This document shows, piece after piece, positions 46,207 through 55,400 of a stretch of 64,000 bases of DNA. The DNA lies in contig NZ_JABUOU010000007.1 in assembly GCF_013344475.1 (NCBI RefSeq), forward strand, positions 124,001 to 188,000, given 5' to 3'. A program made the translations under genes and the position numbers. Every line of letters begins with the position of its first letter. The stretch's first letter is position 1. The DNA comes from Martelella limonii. Its GTDB lineage: Bacteria > Pseudomonadota > Alphaproteobacteria > Rhizobiales > Rhizobiaceae. A model generated the notes under the pieces. That model did no database searches, was not told the DNA's origin, and saw only the letters and a list, made by a program, of their open reading frames with translations.

Positions 46207-47109
46207 ATGCTGGATCGGATCATCGCCGCGGAAGTCTTCATCGAAACGGTCGAACGTGGCAGCGCCACGGCCGCCGCCGAGGCGCTTGGAATGTCGCGCG
46301 CCATGGCGTCCCGCTATCTCGCCGCGATGGAAGACTGGGCCGGAACACGCCTTCTGCACCGCTCGACCCGTCACATGTCGCTATCAACCGCCGGAGAGCG
46401 GGCGCTTGTCCGCTGCCGGAAGCTGGTAGAAATCGCAAACGGCATATCCGGCCAGGCGTCTGATGACGGGACGCCCCAGGGACAGTTGCGCGTTGCCATG
46501 CCCGGAATGCTGGCCGACGTGATCTTCCTGCCCATGGCGCCCGATTTCGCCAGTCGTTATCCGAAGGTATCGATCGATCTGCAGGTCACTGACCGGCTGG
46601 TCGATCTCGTCCAGGATCGGATCGACGTATCCCTGCGGATCAGCGGGTCGCTGGACAGCGCCGTGATCGCGCGTCGGCTCGGCGGCGTCAAGTCGGTGCT
46701 TTGCGCCGCCCCTGCCCTCATCTCGCGGATCGGCCTGCCGGAAGCCCCTGAGGCGCTTGCCGCCTGCCCTTGCGTGACCTTTGCGCAATTCGGCGGCGGC
46801 AGTTGGACCCTTTCTGGTCCTGGGCGCACCGCCCGGATCGAGGTCGATGGCCCGTTGCAGACCAACGAGACCCTGATCCTTGCCCGTGCGGCACTGGAGG
46901 GGCTGGGCGTTGTCATGCTGCCGGTCTTCGCCGCCCGCCCCTATATCGCCAGCGGAGAGCTGGTCCATGTATTGCCCGAATGGGAACCTCTCGCGCTATC
47001 GCTCTACGCGATCTATGCGTCGCGGCGGCACCTGCCAGCCGCCACACGCGCCTTCATCGACTTCATCGCCGAAAAGATCGCGCACGAAGCTCCCTTTCAA
47101 GGACACTAA
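46207..47109 (+). CDS. LysR-family regulator divergent from DsbA-like gene
   Basis: 300-residue LysR protein with an N-terminal helix-turn-helix (AEVFIETVERGSATAAAEAL, then MSRAMASRYLAAME) and a standard effector domain (DVSLRISGSLDSAVIARRLG). The 98-base gap to the divergent DsbA-family gene is AT-rich, as expected for a shared LysR promoter. Target otherwise unknown. Confidence 0.87.
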   Translation: MLDRIIAAEVFIETVERGSATAAAEALGMSRAMASRYLAAMEDWAGTRLLHRSTRHMSLSTAGERALVRCRKLVEIANGISGQASDDGTPQGQLRVAMPGMLADVIFLPMAPDFASRYPKVSIDLQVTDRLVDLVQDRIDVSLRISGSLDSAVIARRLGGVKSVLCAAPALISRIGLPEAPEALAACPCVTFAQFGGGSWTLSGPGRTARIEVDGPLQTNETLILARAALEGLGVVMLPVFAARPYIASGELVHVLPEWEPLALSLYAIYASRRHLPAATRAFIDFIAEKIAHEAPFQGH

Positions 47110-47394
47110 CGCCTGGGTGCCACGCTGACTGGATGCCGCCTTTCCAGACCCTAAAACAGCCGCTCTTGCGGCGACTGAAGCCGGTGCCTCGAAGGGGCGC
47201 TTTCCGCTCAGGCAGGGGTCACCTCCAAACCATGATCTCTCTCTCACGATACACTTCCCTTCCTCGGCTTTCTCGAGGACAGGAAGGCATGCTCGACCCA
47301 AGCGCCGCCATCGAACACCGAGTATGCGCAGCGGAAGCAGATCGATAAGAGGGTCGGTCCGGCCGCCAGTTCGGCGCGGTCGAGCGCGCAGGCG

Positions 47395-47556
47395 TCAGGC
47401 AACCCGGCGGGTCGCGCCGAGCCAGCCAAGCACCTGCCCGGCCTTAAAGAGCGCATCATGCGGCCAAGCGTGCCGCCGCAGCCAGATTGGAAATCCAGCC
47501 TGATGTGAAGGTTAACACGCGCTCCTTGCCTTGCAGGCCGGCCAGTTCGCCCTCCG
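47395..47556 (-). pseudogene. Internally deleted remnant of a second hemA
   Basis: Leftward, this stretch first resembles the HemA internal region (ELAGLQGKERVLTFTSGWIS, compare [20 protein letters not shown] in the intact gene), then, after a frame change and a large deletion, the HemA C-terminus (AGQVLGWLGATRRVA versus [15 protein letters not shown], both followed by stop). So two HemA segments more than 250 codons apart are fused in about 160 bases. It is a relic of a duplicated or acquired 5-aminolevulinate synthase gene lying just downstream of the intact one. Confidence 0.8.
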
Positions 47557-47561
47557 TGTTG

Positions 47562-47750
47562 TCAACCGCCGACCTTCAAGTCGGGCGCTGAGGGATCAAC
47601 GGTGTGCTCGACCTTTTCCCGCTGCCTTTTGGCTTCTCTCTCTCTTGCTTGCTCCCTTTCTCCATCACGGTGTGACTTCAGTGAGTAGAAGATGGTCGCG
47701 GCGAGTACGCCAAACTTGAATATTATAAGGACTATGGGAATCCAGTTCAT
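47562..47750 (-). CDS. Small single-pass membrane protein, hypothetical
   Basis: 62 codons starting ATG 47750. The N-terminus is one hydrophobic helix (WIPIVLIIFKFGVLAATIFY), followed by a strongly charged tail rich in Arg, Glu and Lys (REQAREREAKRQREKVEH). This is the pattern of many short bacterial membrane proteins. No clear ribosome site and no recognised family, so it may or may not be expressed. It lies between the hemA relic and intact hemA. Confidence 0.45.
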   Translation of the reverse strand: MNWIPIVLIIFKFGVLAATIFYSLKSHRDGEREQAREREAKRQREKVEHTVDPSAPDLKVGG

Positions 47751-47808
47751 CGTTTTGACTCTGTCACTTTGTGTTGTTTTATGCGTTCGATCGCGAAATT
47801 GTACGGCC

Positions 47809-49038
47809 TCAGGCGACGTGACGGGCCTTGCCGAGCCAGTCGAGCGCCTGCCCGGCTTCGGAGAGCGCTTGCGTCAAAGCGAGCATGTGATCTTGGGTGT
47901 GAAACGGCGTCGGCGTGATCCTCAGGCGCTCCTGCCCCCGGGCTACCGTGGGATAGTTGATCGGCTGGACATAGATGTCGTGCTGATCGAGAAGACGCGC
48001 GCAGATCTCGCGACAGAGATGCGCATCGCCCACGATCACGGGCAGGATGTGGCTTGGCGTATCGAGTACCGGGATCCCGGCGGCCTGGAGCATGGCCTTC
48101 AGTGCGGCAGCATTTTCCGCCTGTCGGGTGCGCTCCTCCGGATGGGTCCGGACATGGCGCACCGCCGCAAGGGCGCCGGCGGCGAGATGCGGACAGAGGG
48201 AGGTGGTGAAGATGAAGCTGTCCGCCATCGAGCGGATCACATCGACCAGCAGCGCCGGGCCCGCGACATAGCCGCCCATCACCCCGAAGGCCTTGGCAAG
48301 CGTGCCTTCGATGATCGTCAGCCGGTCGGCGAGGCCTTCGCGGTCGGCGATGCCGCCGCCCTCGGGTCCGTAGAGACCGACGGCATGGACCTCGTCGAGA
48401 TAGGTGATCGCGCCGTAACGGTCGGCGACGTCGCAGATCGCCGCGATCGGCGCGATATCGCCGTCCATGCTGTAGACGCTCTCGAAGGCGACGATTTTCG
48501 GCCGGGCAGGATCAATTCCCGCCATCAGTTCCTCAAGGTGGGCAACATCATTGTGGCGGAAGATGAAACGCTCGGCGCCGGAGCGCCTGATGCCCTCGAT
48601 CATCGAATTGTGATTGAGCGCGTCGGAGAAGATCGCGCAATCCGGCAGGATGCGGCCAAGCGTGCCGAGCGCGGCCAGATTTGAAATCCAGCCTGACGTG
48701 AAGATCAGCGCCGCCTCCTTGCCATGCAGGTCGGCAAGCTCGCTTTCCAGCGCGACATGCTGATGATTGGTGCCGGAAATATTGCGCGTGCCGCCTGTTC
48801 CCGCGCCGGAAAGATCGATCGCACGATGCATTGCGTCGAGAATATCGGGGTGCTGGCCCATGCCGAGATAATCATTGCTGCACCAGACGGTCACCCGCTG
48901 CGTGGTGCCATCCGGCCTGTGCCGCAGCGCCGCCGGGAAAGCGCCTGCGATACGTTCAAGCTCCGCGAATGTCCTGTAGCGTCCATCAAGTTTCAGCTCC
49001 GAAAGCAGAGCCTGAAACCTGTCATCGTAATTCGTCAT
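47809..49038 (-). CDS. hemA: 5-aminolevulinate synthase
   Basis: 409-residue PLP enzyme joining glycine and succinyl-CoA in the first step of heme synthesis (Shemin pathway, alphaproteobacterial). The PLP lysine is K249 in [13 protein letters not shown]; other markers are [26 protein letters not shown], and [14 protein letters not shown]. The chosen start (MTNYDDRFQ) has AGGTGG upstream; an upstream in-frame ATG at 49104 is less likely. Divergent from cydAB across a 614-base gap, consistent with heme supply for the bd oxidase. Confidence 0.95.
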   Translation of the reverse strand: MTNYDDRFQALLSELKLDGRYRTFAELERIAGAFPAALRHRPDGTTQRVTVWCSNDYLGMGQHPDILDAMHRAIDLSGAGTGGTRNISGTNHQHVALESELADLHGKEAALIFTSGWISNLAALGTLGRILPDCAIFSDALNHNSMIEGIRRSGAERFIFRHNDVAHLEELMAGIDPARPKIVAFESVYSMDGDIAPIAAICDVADRYGAITYLDEVHAVGLYGPEGGGIADREGLADRLTIIEGTLAKAFGVMGGYVAGPALLVDVIRSMADSFIFTTSLCPHLAAGALAAVRHVRTHPEERTRQAENAAALKAMLQAAGIPVLDTPSHILPVIVGDAHLCREICARLLDQHDIYVQPINYPTVARGQERLRITPTPFHTQDHMLALTQALSEAGQALDWLGKARHVA

Positions 49039-49652
49039 GATATTGCCACCTGCAATGTGCGGTCCTGCGTTGGCCGGATCAGGAGACTCCGAATAGCCAT
49101 ACACTTCCCCGAAAATAGCTATTGTATGCCTCTAATGCAACGACTTTCGCCCATACACCCATCGCGCGCGGTTTTAAAGCTTTTCGGAAAGCAATTTTAT
49201 GCTATCTTATCAGCTGTATAGTTGGCGAGCACGATCACCGGAACACAGTCGCCTTTACAAATTTAACCATACAATATATCATCTTTGTATGGACGGTAGA
49301 GGCGCCAAGAGATGCGGAAAAAGCGACTGATCGGGAACGACGTCCCGCCGGGCCGGGCTGCGCGCTGTGAGCGGCTGCCCGCGCAGAGCGAGATTGCAGT
49401 GGCTTCGGTCGTCGATGCGGAAATCGTGACACGCGCCAGCGCGATCCGCTCCGAGACCAGTTCGGGCGTTTCGATCTTCCCCGCCGCGGCGTTCGCAACC
49501 CTCGCCCATCCCGTCGAGGCAGTGAGACCTTCGCCTGGCGTCGCGCCCGATCGCGACGGGCCGGAGGCAGGGCTTTGCCTTCTTGCCGACCGCATTGACC
49601 ACCCCTTGGCCGCAACCCGAGCCATTTTCCAGGCTTCAGAAGGAGCACTTTC
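49039..49652. promoter_or_regulatory. hemA/cydA divergent control region with CCATACA elements
   Basis: The region between divergent hemA and cydA holds repeated CCATACA/TGTATGG elements: single copies at 49098-49104 and 49151-49157, a TTGTATG near 49122, and a perfect inverted pair CCATACAA (49267-49274) and TTGTATGG (49285-49292) separated by 10 bases. These resemble operators of MocR/GntR-type regulators. From about 49300 to 49650 open frames are present but no credible gene. AGGAG lies 7 bases before the cydA ATG. Confidence 0.45.
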
Positions 49653-51071
49653 ATGTTCGGCCTGACCGCCCTTGAACTCGCGCGCATCCAGTTCGGCTTT
49701 ACCGTGTCGTTCCACATCATCTTTCCGGCCATCACCATCGGGCTCGCCAGCTTCCTGGCGGTGCTGGAGGGGCTCTGGCTGTGGAAGAAGGATACGGTCT
49801 ATCGCGATCTCTACCATTTCTGGACCAAGGTCTTTGCCGTCAATTTTGCGATGGGCGTCGTCTCCGGCCTCGTCATGGCCTACCAGTTCGGCACGAACTG
49901 GAGTTACTTCTCTGCTTTTGCCGGGTCGGTCACCGGACCGCTTCTGGCCTATGAGGTGCTGACGGCGTTCTTCCTGGAGGCCGGCTTTCTCGGCGTCATG
50001 CTGTTCGGCTGGAACAGGGTCGGCCCGGGGCTGCACTTCTTTTCCACCATCATGGTCGCGATCGGCACGCTGATTTCGGCAACCTGGATTCTCGCCTCCA
50101 ACAGCTGGATGCAGACGCCGCAGGGCTACGACATCGTCAATGGCGTGATCGTGCCGACGGACTGGCTGAAGGTGATCTTCAACCCATCCTTCCCCTACCG
50201 CCTGCTGCATATGACCATTGCCGCCTTTCTGGCAACCGCGCTGTTCGTGGGCGCCTCCGGTGCATGGCATCTCCTGCGCGGACGCAACGATGCACATGTG
50301 CGCAAGATGTTCTCCATGGCGATGTGGATGCTGATCGTCGTGACTCCGATCCAGATCGCCGTCGGCGATCAGCACGGCTTGAATACGCTGGAGTACCAGC
50401 CCGCCAAGATCGCGGCGATCGAAGGCCACTGGCGCAACGAACCCGGCGAGAAGGGCGTGCCGCTGACCCTGTTCGGCTGGCCGGACATGCAAGCCGAGGA
50501 AACCAAATATGCTGTCCAGATCCCCCATCTGGGCAGCATCATCCTCACCCATACCCTTGACGGCCAGTTTCCCGGCCTCAGCGAATACCCGCCGGAGGAC
50601 CGCCCCAATTCCACCGTCGTATTCTGGTCGTTCCGGATCATGGTCGGTCTCGGCTTTCTGATGCTCGCTCTTGGCGCCTGGGCGCTGTGGCTGCGCCGTG
50701 GCGGGAGGCTATATGAAAACCGCTTGTTCCTGCGCTTTGCCACCGTCATGGGGCCGAGCGGCCTGATCGCCATTCTCGCAGGCTGGTTCACCACCGAAAT
50801 CGGCCGACAGCCCTGGGTCGTCTATGGCGTGATGCGAACCTCGGATGCGGTCTCGAACCACTCGGCGCTCGCCTTGTCGGTCACGCTGCTGATGTTCATC
50901 GTCATGTATTTCTGCGTCTTCGGCGTCGGCGTCGGCTACATGCTGAAGCTTGTCGCCAAGGGGCCCGGCGTCAGCAGGAACGATAACCCTCCGCAGACGC
51001 CCGGACAAAGTCAACGCCCATCGCGGCCGCTGTCGGCGGCGCCCGACAACACCGATCCGTCGATCAACTGA
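49653..51071 (+). CDS. cydA: Cytochrome bd oxidase subunit I, CIO type
   Basis: 472-residue membrane subunit. Heme ligands appear at H21 (FTVSFHIIF), H186 (YRLLHMTIA) and M330 (FWSFRIMVGLGF). The periplasmic Q-loop between helices 6 and 7 is short, and GWFTTEIGRQPWVVYG is typical, both marks of the cyanide-insensitive (CioA) subgroup. It carries b558, b595 and d hemes and oxidises quinol, reducing O2. AGGAG 7 bases before ATG. First gene of cydABX. Confidence 0.94.
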   Translation: MFGLTALELARIQFGFTVSFHIIFPAITIGLASFLAVLEGLWLWKKDTVYRDLYHFWTKVFAVNFAMGVVSGLVMAYQFGTNWSYFSAFAGSVTGPLLAYEVLTAFFLEAGFLGVMLFGWNRVGPGLHFFSTIMVAIGTLISATWILASNSWMQTPQGYDIVNGVIVPTDWLKVIFNPSFPYRLLHMTIAAFLATALFVGASGAWHLLRGRNDAHVRKMFSMAMWMLIVVTPIQIAVGDQHGLNTLEYQPAKIAAIEGHWRNEPGEKGVPLTLFGWPDMQAEETKYAVQIPHLGSIILTHTLDGQFPGLSEYPPEDRPNSTVVFWSFRIMVGLGFLMLALGAWALWLRRGGRLYENRLFLRFATVMGPSGLIAILAGWFTTEIGRQPWVVYGVMRTSDAVSNHSALALSVTLLMFIVMYFCVFGVGVGYMLKLVAKGPGVSRNDNPPQTPGQSQRPSRPLSAAPDNTDPSIN

Positions 51072-51077
51072 GAGGAT

Positions 51078-52091
51078 ATGAACATGGGTATCGACCTGCC
51101 TCTTCTATGGGCGATCATCATCGGCTTCGGGTTGATGATGTATGTGATCATGGACGGTTTTGACCTCGGCATCGGCATTCTCTTTCCCTTCGTAAAGGGA
51201 AAGGAGGATCGGGACGTCATGGTCAACAGTGTCGCGCCGGTCTGGGATGGCAACGAGACCTGGCTGGTGCTTGGCGGCGCCGGACTGCTGGCCGCCTTTC
51301 CGCTGGCCTATGCCACGATCCTGAGCGCGCTCTATTTCCCCTTGATCCTGATGCTGGCCGGGCTGATCTGGCGCGGCGTCGCATTCGAGTTCCGCTTCAA
51401 GGCAGATGAGGCGCACCGGCCATTCTGGGACAAGGCCTTCGCCTGGGGCTCCTATATCGCGACCTTCTTCCAGGGGGTCGCGATTGGCGCCTTCATCAAC
51501 GGTTTTGCGATGGAGAACGGGGTCTATGCCGGCGGTGCGCTGGCCTTCCTGACGCCGTTCAGCCTGTTCACCGGGGCCGCCCTTCTGGTCGCCTATGCGC
51601 TTTTGGGAACGACCTGGCTGGTGATGAAGACAGAGGGGGCGCTGCAGGATCGAATGCGGCAGCTCGGCAGGCCGATCACGCTAGCCCTGCTCGGCGCGAT
51701 CGCGCTCGTCAGCCTGTGGACGCCGCTTGCCCATCCCGACGTCGCCGAGCGCTGGTTCACGCTGCCCGACCTGATCTTCTTCCTGCCTGTTCCCCTGCTG
51801 GTTCTGCTGGCGGTCTTTCTTCTGCTGAAGACGCTTGCCGGCAAAAGCCATGCAGCGCCCTTCATCCTCTCCCTTTTTCTGCTGTTCGTGGGCTATTCGG
51901 GGCTCGCCATCAGCCTGTGGCCGAACATCATCCCGCCGGGCGTCTCGATCTGGCAGGCGGCAGCGCCACCCGAGAGCCTGGGATTTGCGCTTGTCGGGGC
52001 GCTGTTCATCATCCCCTTCATCCTCGCCTACACCGCATGGTCCTATTACGTGTTCCGCGGCAAGGTTCGCGCCGGAGAAGGATATCACTGA
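51078..52091 (+). CDS. cydB: Cytochrome bd oxidase subunit II
   Basis: 337-residue membrane subunit with about eight helices. Family segments: VIMDGFDLGIGILFPFV, PVWDGNETWLVLGGAGLLA, FPLAYATILSALYFPLIL and IWRGVAFEFRFKA. It pairs with CydA in the bd oxidase. Start ATG 51078 (second ATG at 51084 possible), 6 bases after cydA. Its stop overlaps the start of the following small gene (TGATG). Confidence 0.94.
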   Translation: MNMGIDLPLLWAIIIGFGLMMYVIMDGFDLGIGILFPFVKGKEDRDVMVNSVAPVWDGNETWLVLGGAGLLAAFPLAYATILSALYFPLILMLAGLIWRGVAFEFRFKADEAHRPFWDKAFAWGSYIATFFQGVAIGAFINGFAMENGVYAGGALAFLTPFSLFTGAALLVAYALLGTTWLVMKTEGALQDRMRQLGRPITLALLGAIALVSLWTPLAHPDVAERWFTLPDLIFFLPVPLLVLLAVFLLLKTLAGKSHAAPFILSLFLLFVGYSGLAISLWPNIIPPGVSIWQAAAPPESLGFALVGALFIIPFILAYTAWSYYVFRGKVRAGEGYH

Positions 52092-52234
52092 TGCGCGACC
52101 TTCCTGAGACCCGCAACAAATGGCTGAGCCGGATCGGCTGGCTGATCGCCATCTGGGCCGGGAGCGTTCTCGCTCTGGCTGTCTTCGCCTATGGAATGAG
52201 GCTGTTGATGAGCTTCGCCGGGATGACGACCTGA
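52091..52234 (+). CDS. CydX-like small bd-oxidase subunit (DUF2474)
   Basis: 47-residue protein (MRDLPETRNKWLSRIGW then a single hydrophobic helix). Its ATG overlaps the cydB stop (TGATG), so it is translated with the oxidase. Short one-helix proteins of the DUF2474 type follow CIO-type cydAB genes and probably stabilise the complex like CydX. It is too short for the usual gene-finding cutoffs but its context is strong. Confidence 0.8.
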   Translation: MRDLPETRNKWLSRIGWLIAIWAGSVLALAVFAYGMRLLMSFAGMTT

Positions 52235-52414
52235 AGAAATAGGGCGAGCGCGTCGCCTCAGGCACGACCTCCCCCGCGAACGGCGGCATGGCCTGATTGT
52301 CCGGCCCCTTCTCTTCAAACGGGCCGGCACACATGCGGCATGCCGGGAGTTTTGCGGGTAAGAGAGAGAGGACATTCTTGCCGCTCTCCAGCTTCTCCTA
52401 AAAGGCCCGCTTCA

Positions 52415-55400
52415 TCAAAACCGGTAGCCGAAGCGTACGGAGCCGACATGCGACTGATAGTCGTCGGCAAACGCACCGTCGTACTGGAATTTCAGCTCCA
52501 TGCCCTGGCGCTTTGCAAGATCGAGCCCGAGCGAGACATGCCCGACGGTATCGGCAATCGGCGTGAAGGTCGAGAAACTGTCCATTGAGGACAGGCCTGC
52601 AAAACGCGCGGTGGTCTCCCAGGCGTCCGACGACAGGAACGTAACGCCGAGATCGCCGTAAAGCCGCGCCGGCCAGTCCTCCTTGAACGGGATTCGCACG
52701 CCGAACTCGATCCCCGGCGTCACGCCGAAGGCGGTATCGGAATTGCCGTCGACCATCAGGTTCAACGCACCGGCGCCGGTTTCAGTATAGCCGAACTGCT
52801 GCATGTTGATGACATCGAAATCGACCCTCGGGCGCATGTAATACTGATCGCCGAAAGCCACTTCATAGGATGCGCGGAACCGGGCAAAGAGCATCGCGGA
52901 ATCCGGCTCGCCCCGCGCCGTGGCGGAGAGTGTGTCGAGATTGATGTAACGCTTGGAATCGCCGGAATTGTAACCCGCGCCCGCGACCAGGCCGAGGAGC
53001 CAGGGCCCCATTTCCCGCTTCAGCGCAACCGCGCCGGTAAAGGACTGCTGGTCCATCTTTTCCGAGCCGCTGTCATCGCGGAACCAGCTATTCTCATAGG
53101 AAAGCGCTGAGCCCAGGAACCAGCCATCGCTGATTTCCGTCTGGCCGCCGAACTGCAAGCCGCCGACCGATTGCGTGTAGCCGCGCGCATCGCCGTGCGC
53201 CTCCTGCGTCGTCTCGCCGCCAAGCGCGCGGCTCCAAACGCAAGACCCCTCATCCATCATCACACCGGTCGTCTCGAAGGCCGGGCAAGACAGCACGCTG
53301 CTGGCGGCTGCGATTGCGGCAGAGGGCGAAGCCGCCAATGGCGCGGCCGCCGTCTGCGAGTCGAGCTCCAGCAGCATGTCGGAGAAGGTTTCCGGCTCGG
53401 ACTGATGGAACGCACCGAACGCCTGTCCGAGCGAGATCTCGTCCGTGTCAAATTTCAGTTCACTCGCGCTGCCGTCGGAGATTTTGTCCCAGGACTGCTG
53501 CATCGCCTTCGAGACTTCGCCGGCATTCTTGCCGAGCGAAACGCCATTGCCGGTGAAATGCGCATCGTCAACGGAGAAACCTTGCCAGCCCTCGGACGAT
53601 TTGGTGACCTCGGTGAAATCGAAGACCAGCGAGGACAGCGCCGTGATCGCCGACATATCTGCCCCTTCAGCCTTCAGAAACTCGGTGCGTGTCTTCGGAA
53701 GCAGCGCATTGGCGTTGACATCAACGCCCCAGGTACCGGCGAAATCGCCCTCGATCAGCACTCTATCAGCAGTGCCGTTTTCCATGTCGACATCGACATC
53801 TGTCAAAAGCCCGCCGCTGCTGGACGTATCCGTCCGCCAGTCGAACCTGTCGCTGCGCTTGAAGTAGCTGAAGGGCGAAAACGTGGTCGAAAGGCCGAGA
53901 TCGGCGACATCATAGGCGCTGCCATCGGCTTTGGTACCGACACCCAGAAGATCGCCGGTAAAGGTCGTGGAAATCGTGTTCCACGCGCCGCCGGGATTGA
54001 TGCTGCCGGCGTTGAGAACGCCATCGACATCAGCGATCGCACCGGTCACGAACGTGCCCGTGCCCTGGTTGAGCAACAGGCTGGTACCACCCAAAGCCGC
54101 CATCTTTACCGCGCCGTCAGCCGCAGACGAAGACGGCGTCGCGAATGTGTGGTGCAGCAGATTGCCGCTCAGCGTGCCGTAATTGTTATGGGTGATGCTG
54201 GTCGTCGCCGCACCTGACGCATAGACCGCACCGCCCAGGAAATCGCCATTCGTCGCCGAAGCGCCCGATCCCGTCACCGACCCGCCCTTGTTGATCGTCA
54301 GCGTCATGGTCGGGCTGGTCGTCTGCGCCCATACGCCCCACGCCGTCGGATCCTTCGCCGTGACCGAGCCGTCGACCGTCACGGCCAGCGAGCCGGTCAT
54401 CGTGTTGCCGTCCGCACGATCGCCTTCGGTATTGTTGAAGCGGCCGAGTGTTCCCGCATAGGTCTTGCCGTTCTGGGTGAAGATGCCGCCCGATCCGCCA
54501 ATGGCCTGCGCCACGATCCCGTGGGCATATTTGCCGGTGGTATAGACGGATGCCCCTGATGCGACCGAAACGTCGACGGTTCCTGCGCTTTCGGCGTTGC
54601 CGCTATCGGTATAGTAGAAATTCGATCCGCTCGAGAGGCCGCCGTAATAGCCGTAGGTGGCATTGAGCTTCTGCGCCAGATCGCCCGCCACCCCACCGCC
54701 GCCGGAAACCGTTTGCGCCAGAACGCCGAAAGCGCCGTCGCCGGAGGTGACGATAGAGGCGTCGCCTTCGACGGTGACGCTCACCTTGTCTGCGCTGTTG
54801 GGCGCCTGTTCCTTGATGAACGTCATCTTGTCGGTGACCGTCGAAGCGGCCGTCAGGAAGCCGCCGCCGCCACTGATCGACTGGCCGACAATACCGACAG
54901 AGCGTGTGCCATATGTTCTGATCTTGCCGGAATGCGAGATACTGACCGCGCCGCCATGGGCGTCACCCGATCCGTCGTCGGACCCTAAGGTCGCGCTCAA
55001 CACGTTGGATATGGTGTCGTCATTGACCGCGTTGGCTGTGCCAAGCGCCACACTGACGAGACCGCCGCCGCCGCCGATGGACTGGGCAATGATGCCCTGC
55101 GAGCCATCGCCCTTGGTCACGATCTGGGTATCCGAGAGCGTCTTGACGGTTACAGTGCCGGCCGTTCCGGCGCTGCCAACCGACGTTCCGCCGAGGCCGA
55201 TCTTGACCTTGGAAATGGCAAGTCCCGACGAAAACCCGATGCCGCCGCCGCCGGCAATCGACTGGGCAACCACGCCGTGGGATGCGAATCCGCCGGTATA
55301 GATGCTGCCGGCGTAAACCGAGACATCGCCGCCATCGCCGCCGCTTCCCCCTGCCGAGCCGATGGTGAGCGTGGCGCAGCTATCCTTGTCGTCGGAGTCG

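Noticed and set aside
53171-54217. Plus-strand 348-codon frame inside the autotransporter gene
   Set aside because: Antisense shadow of a repetitive coding sequence; no recognisable domain or ribosome site.
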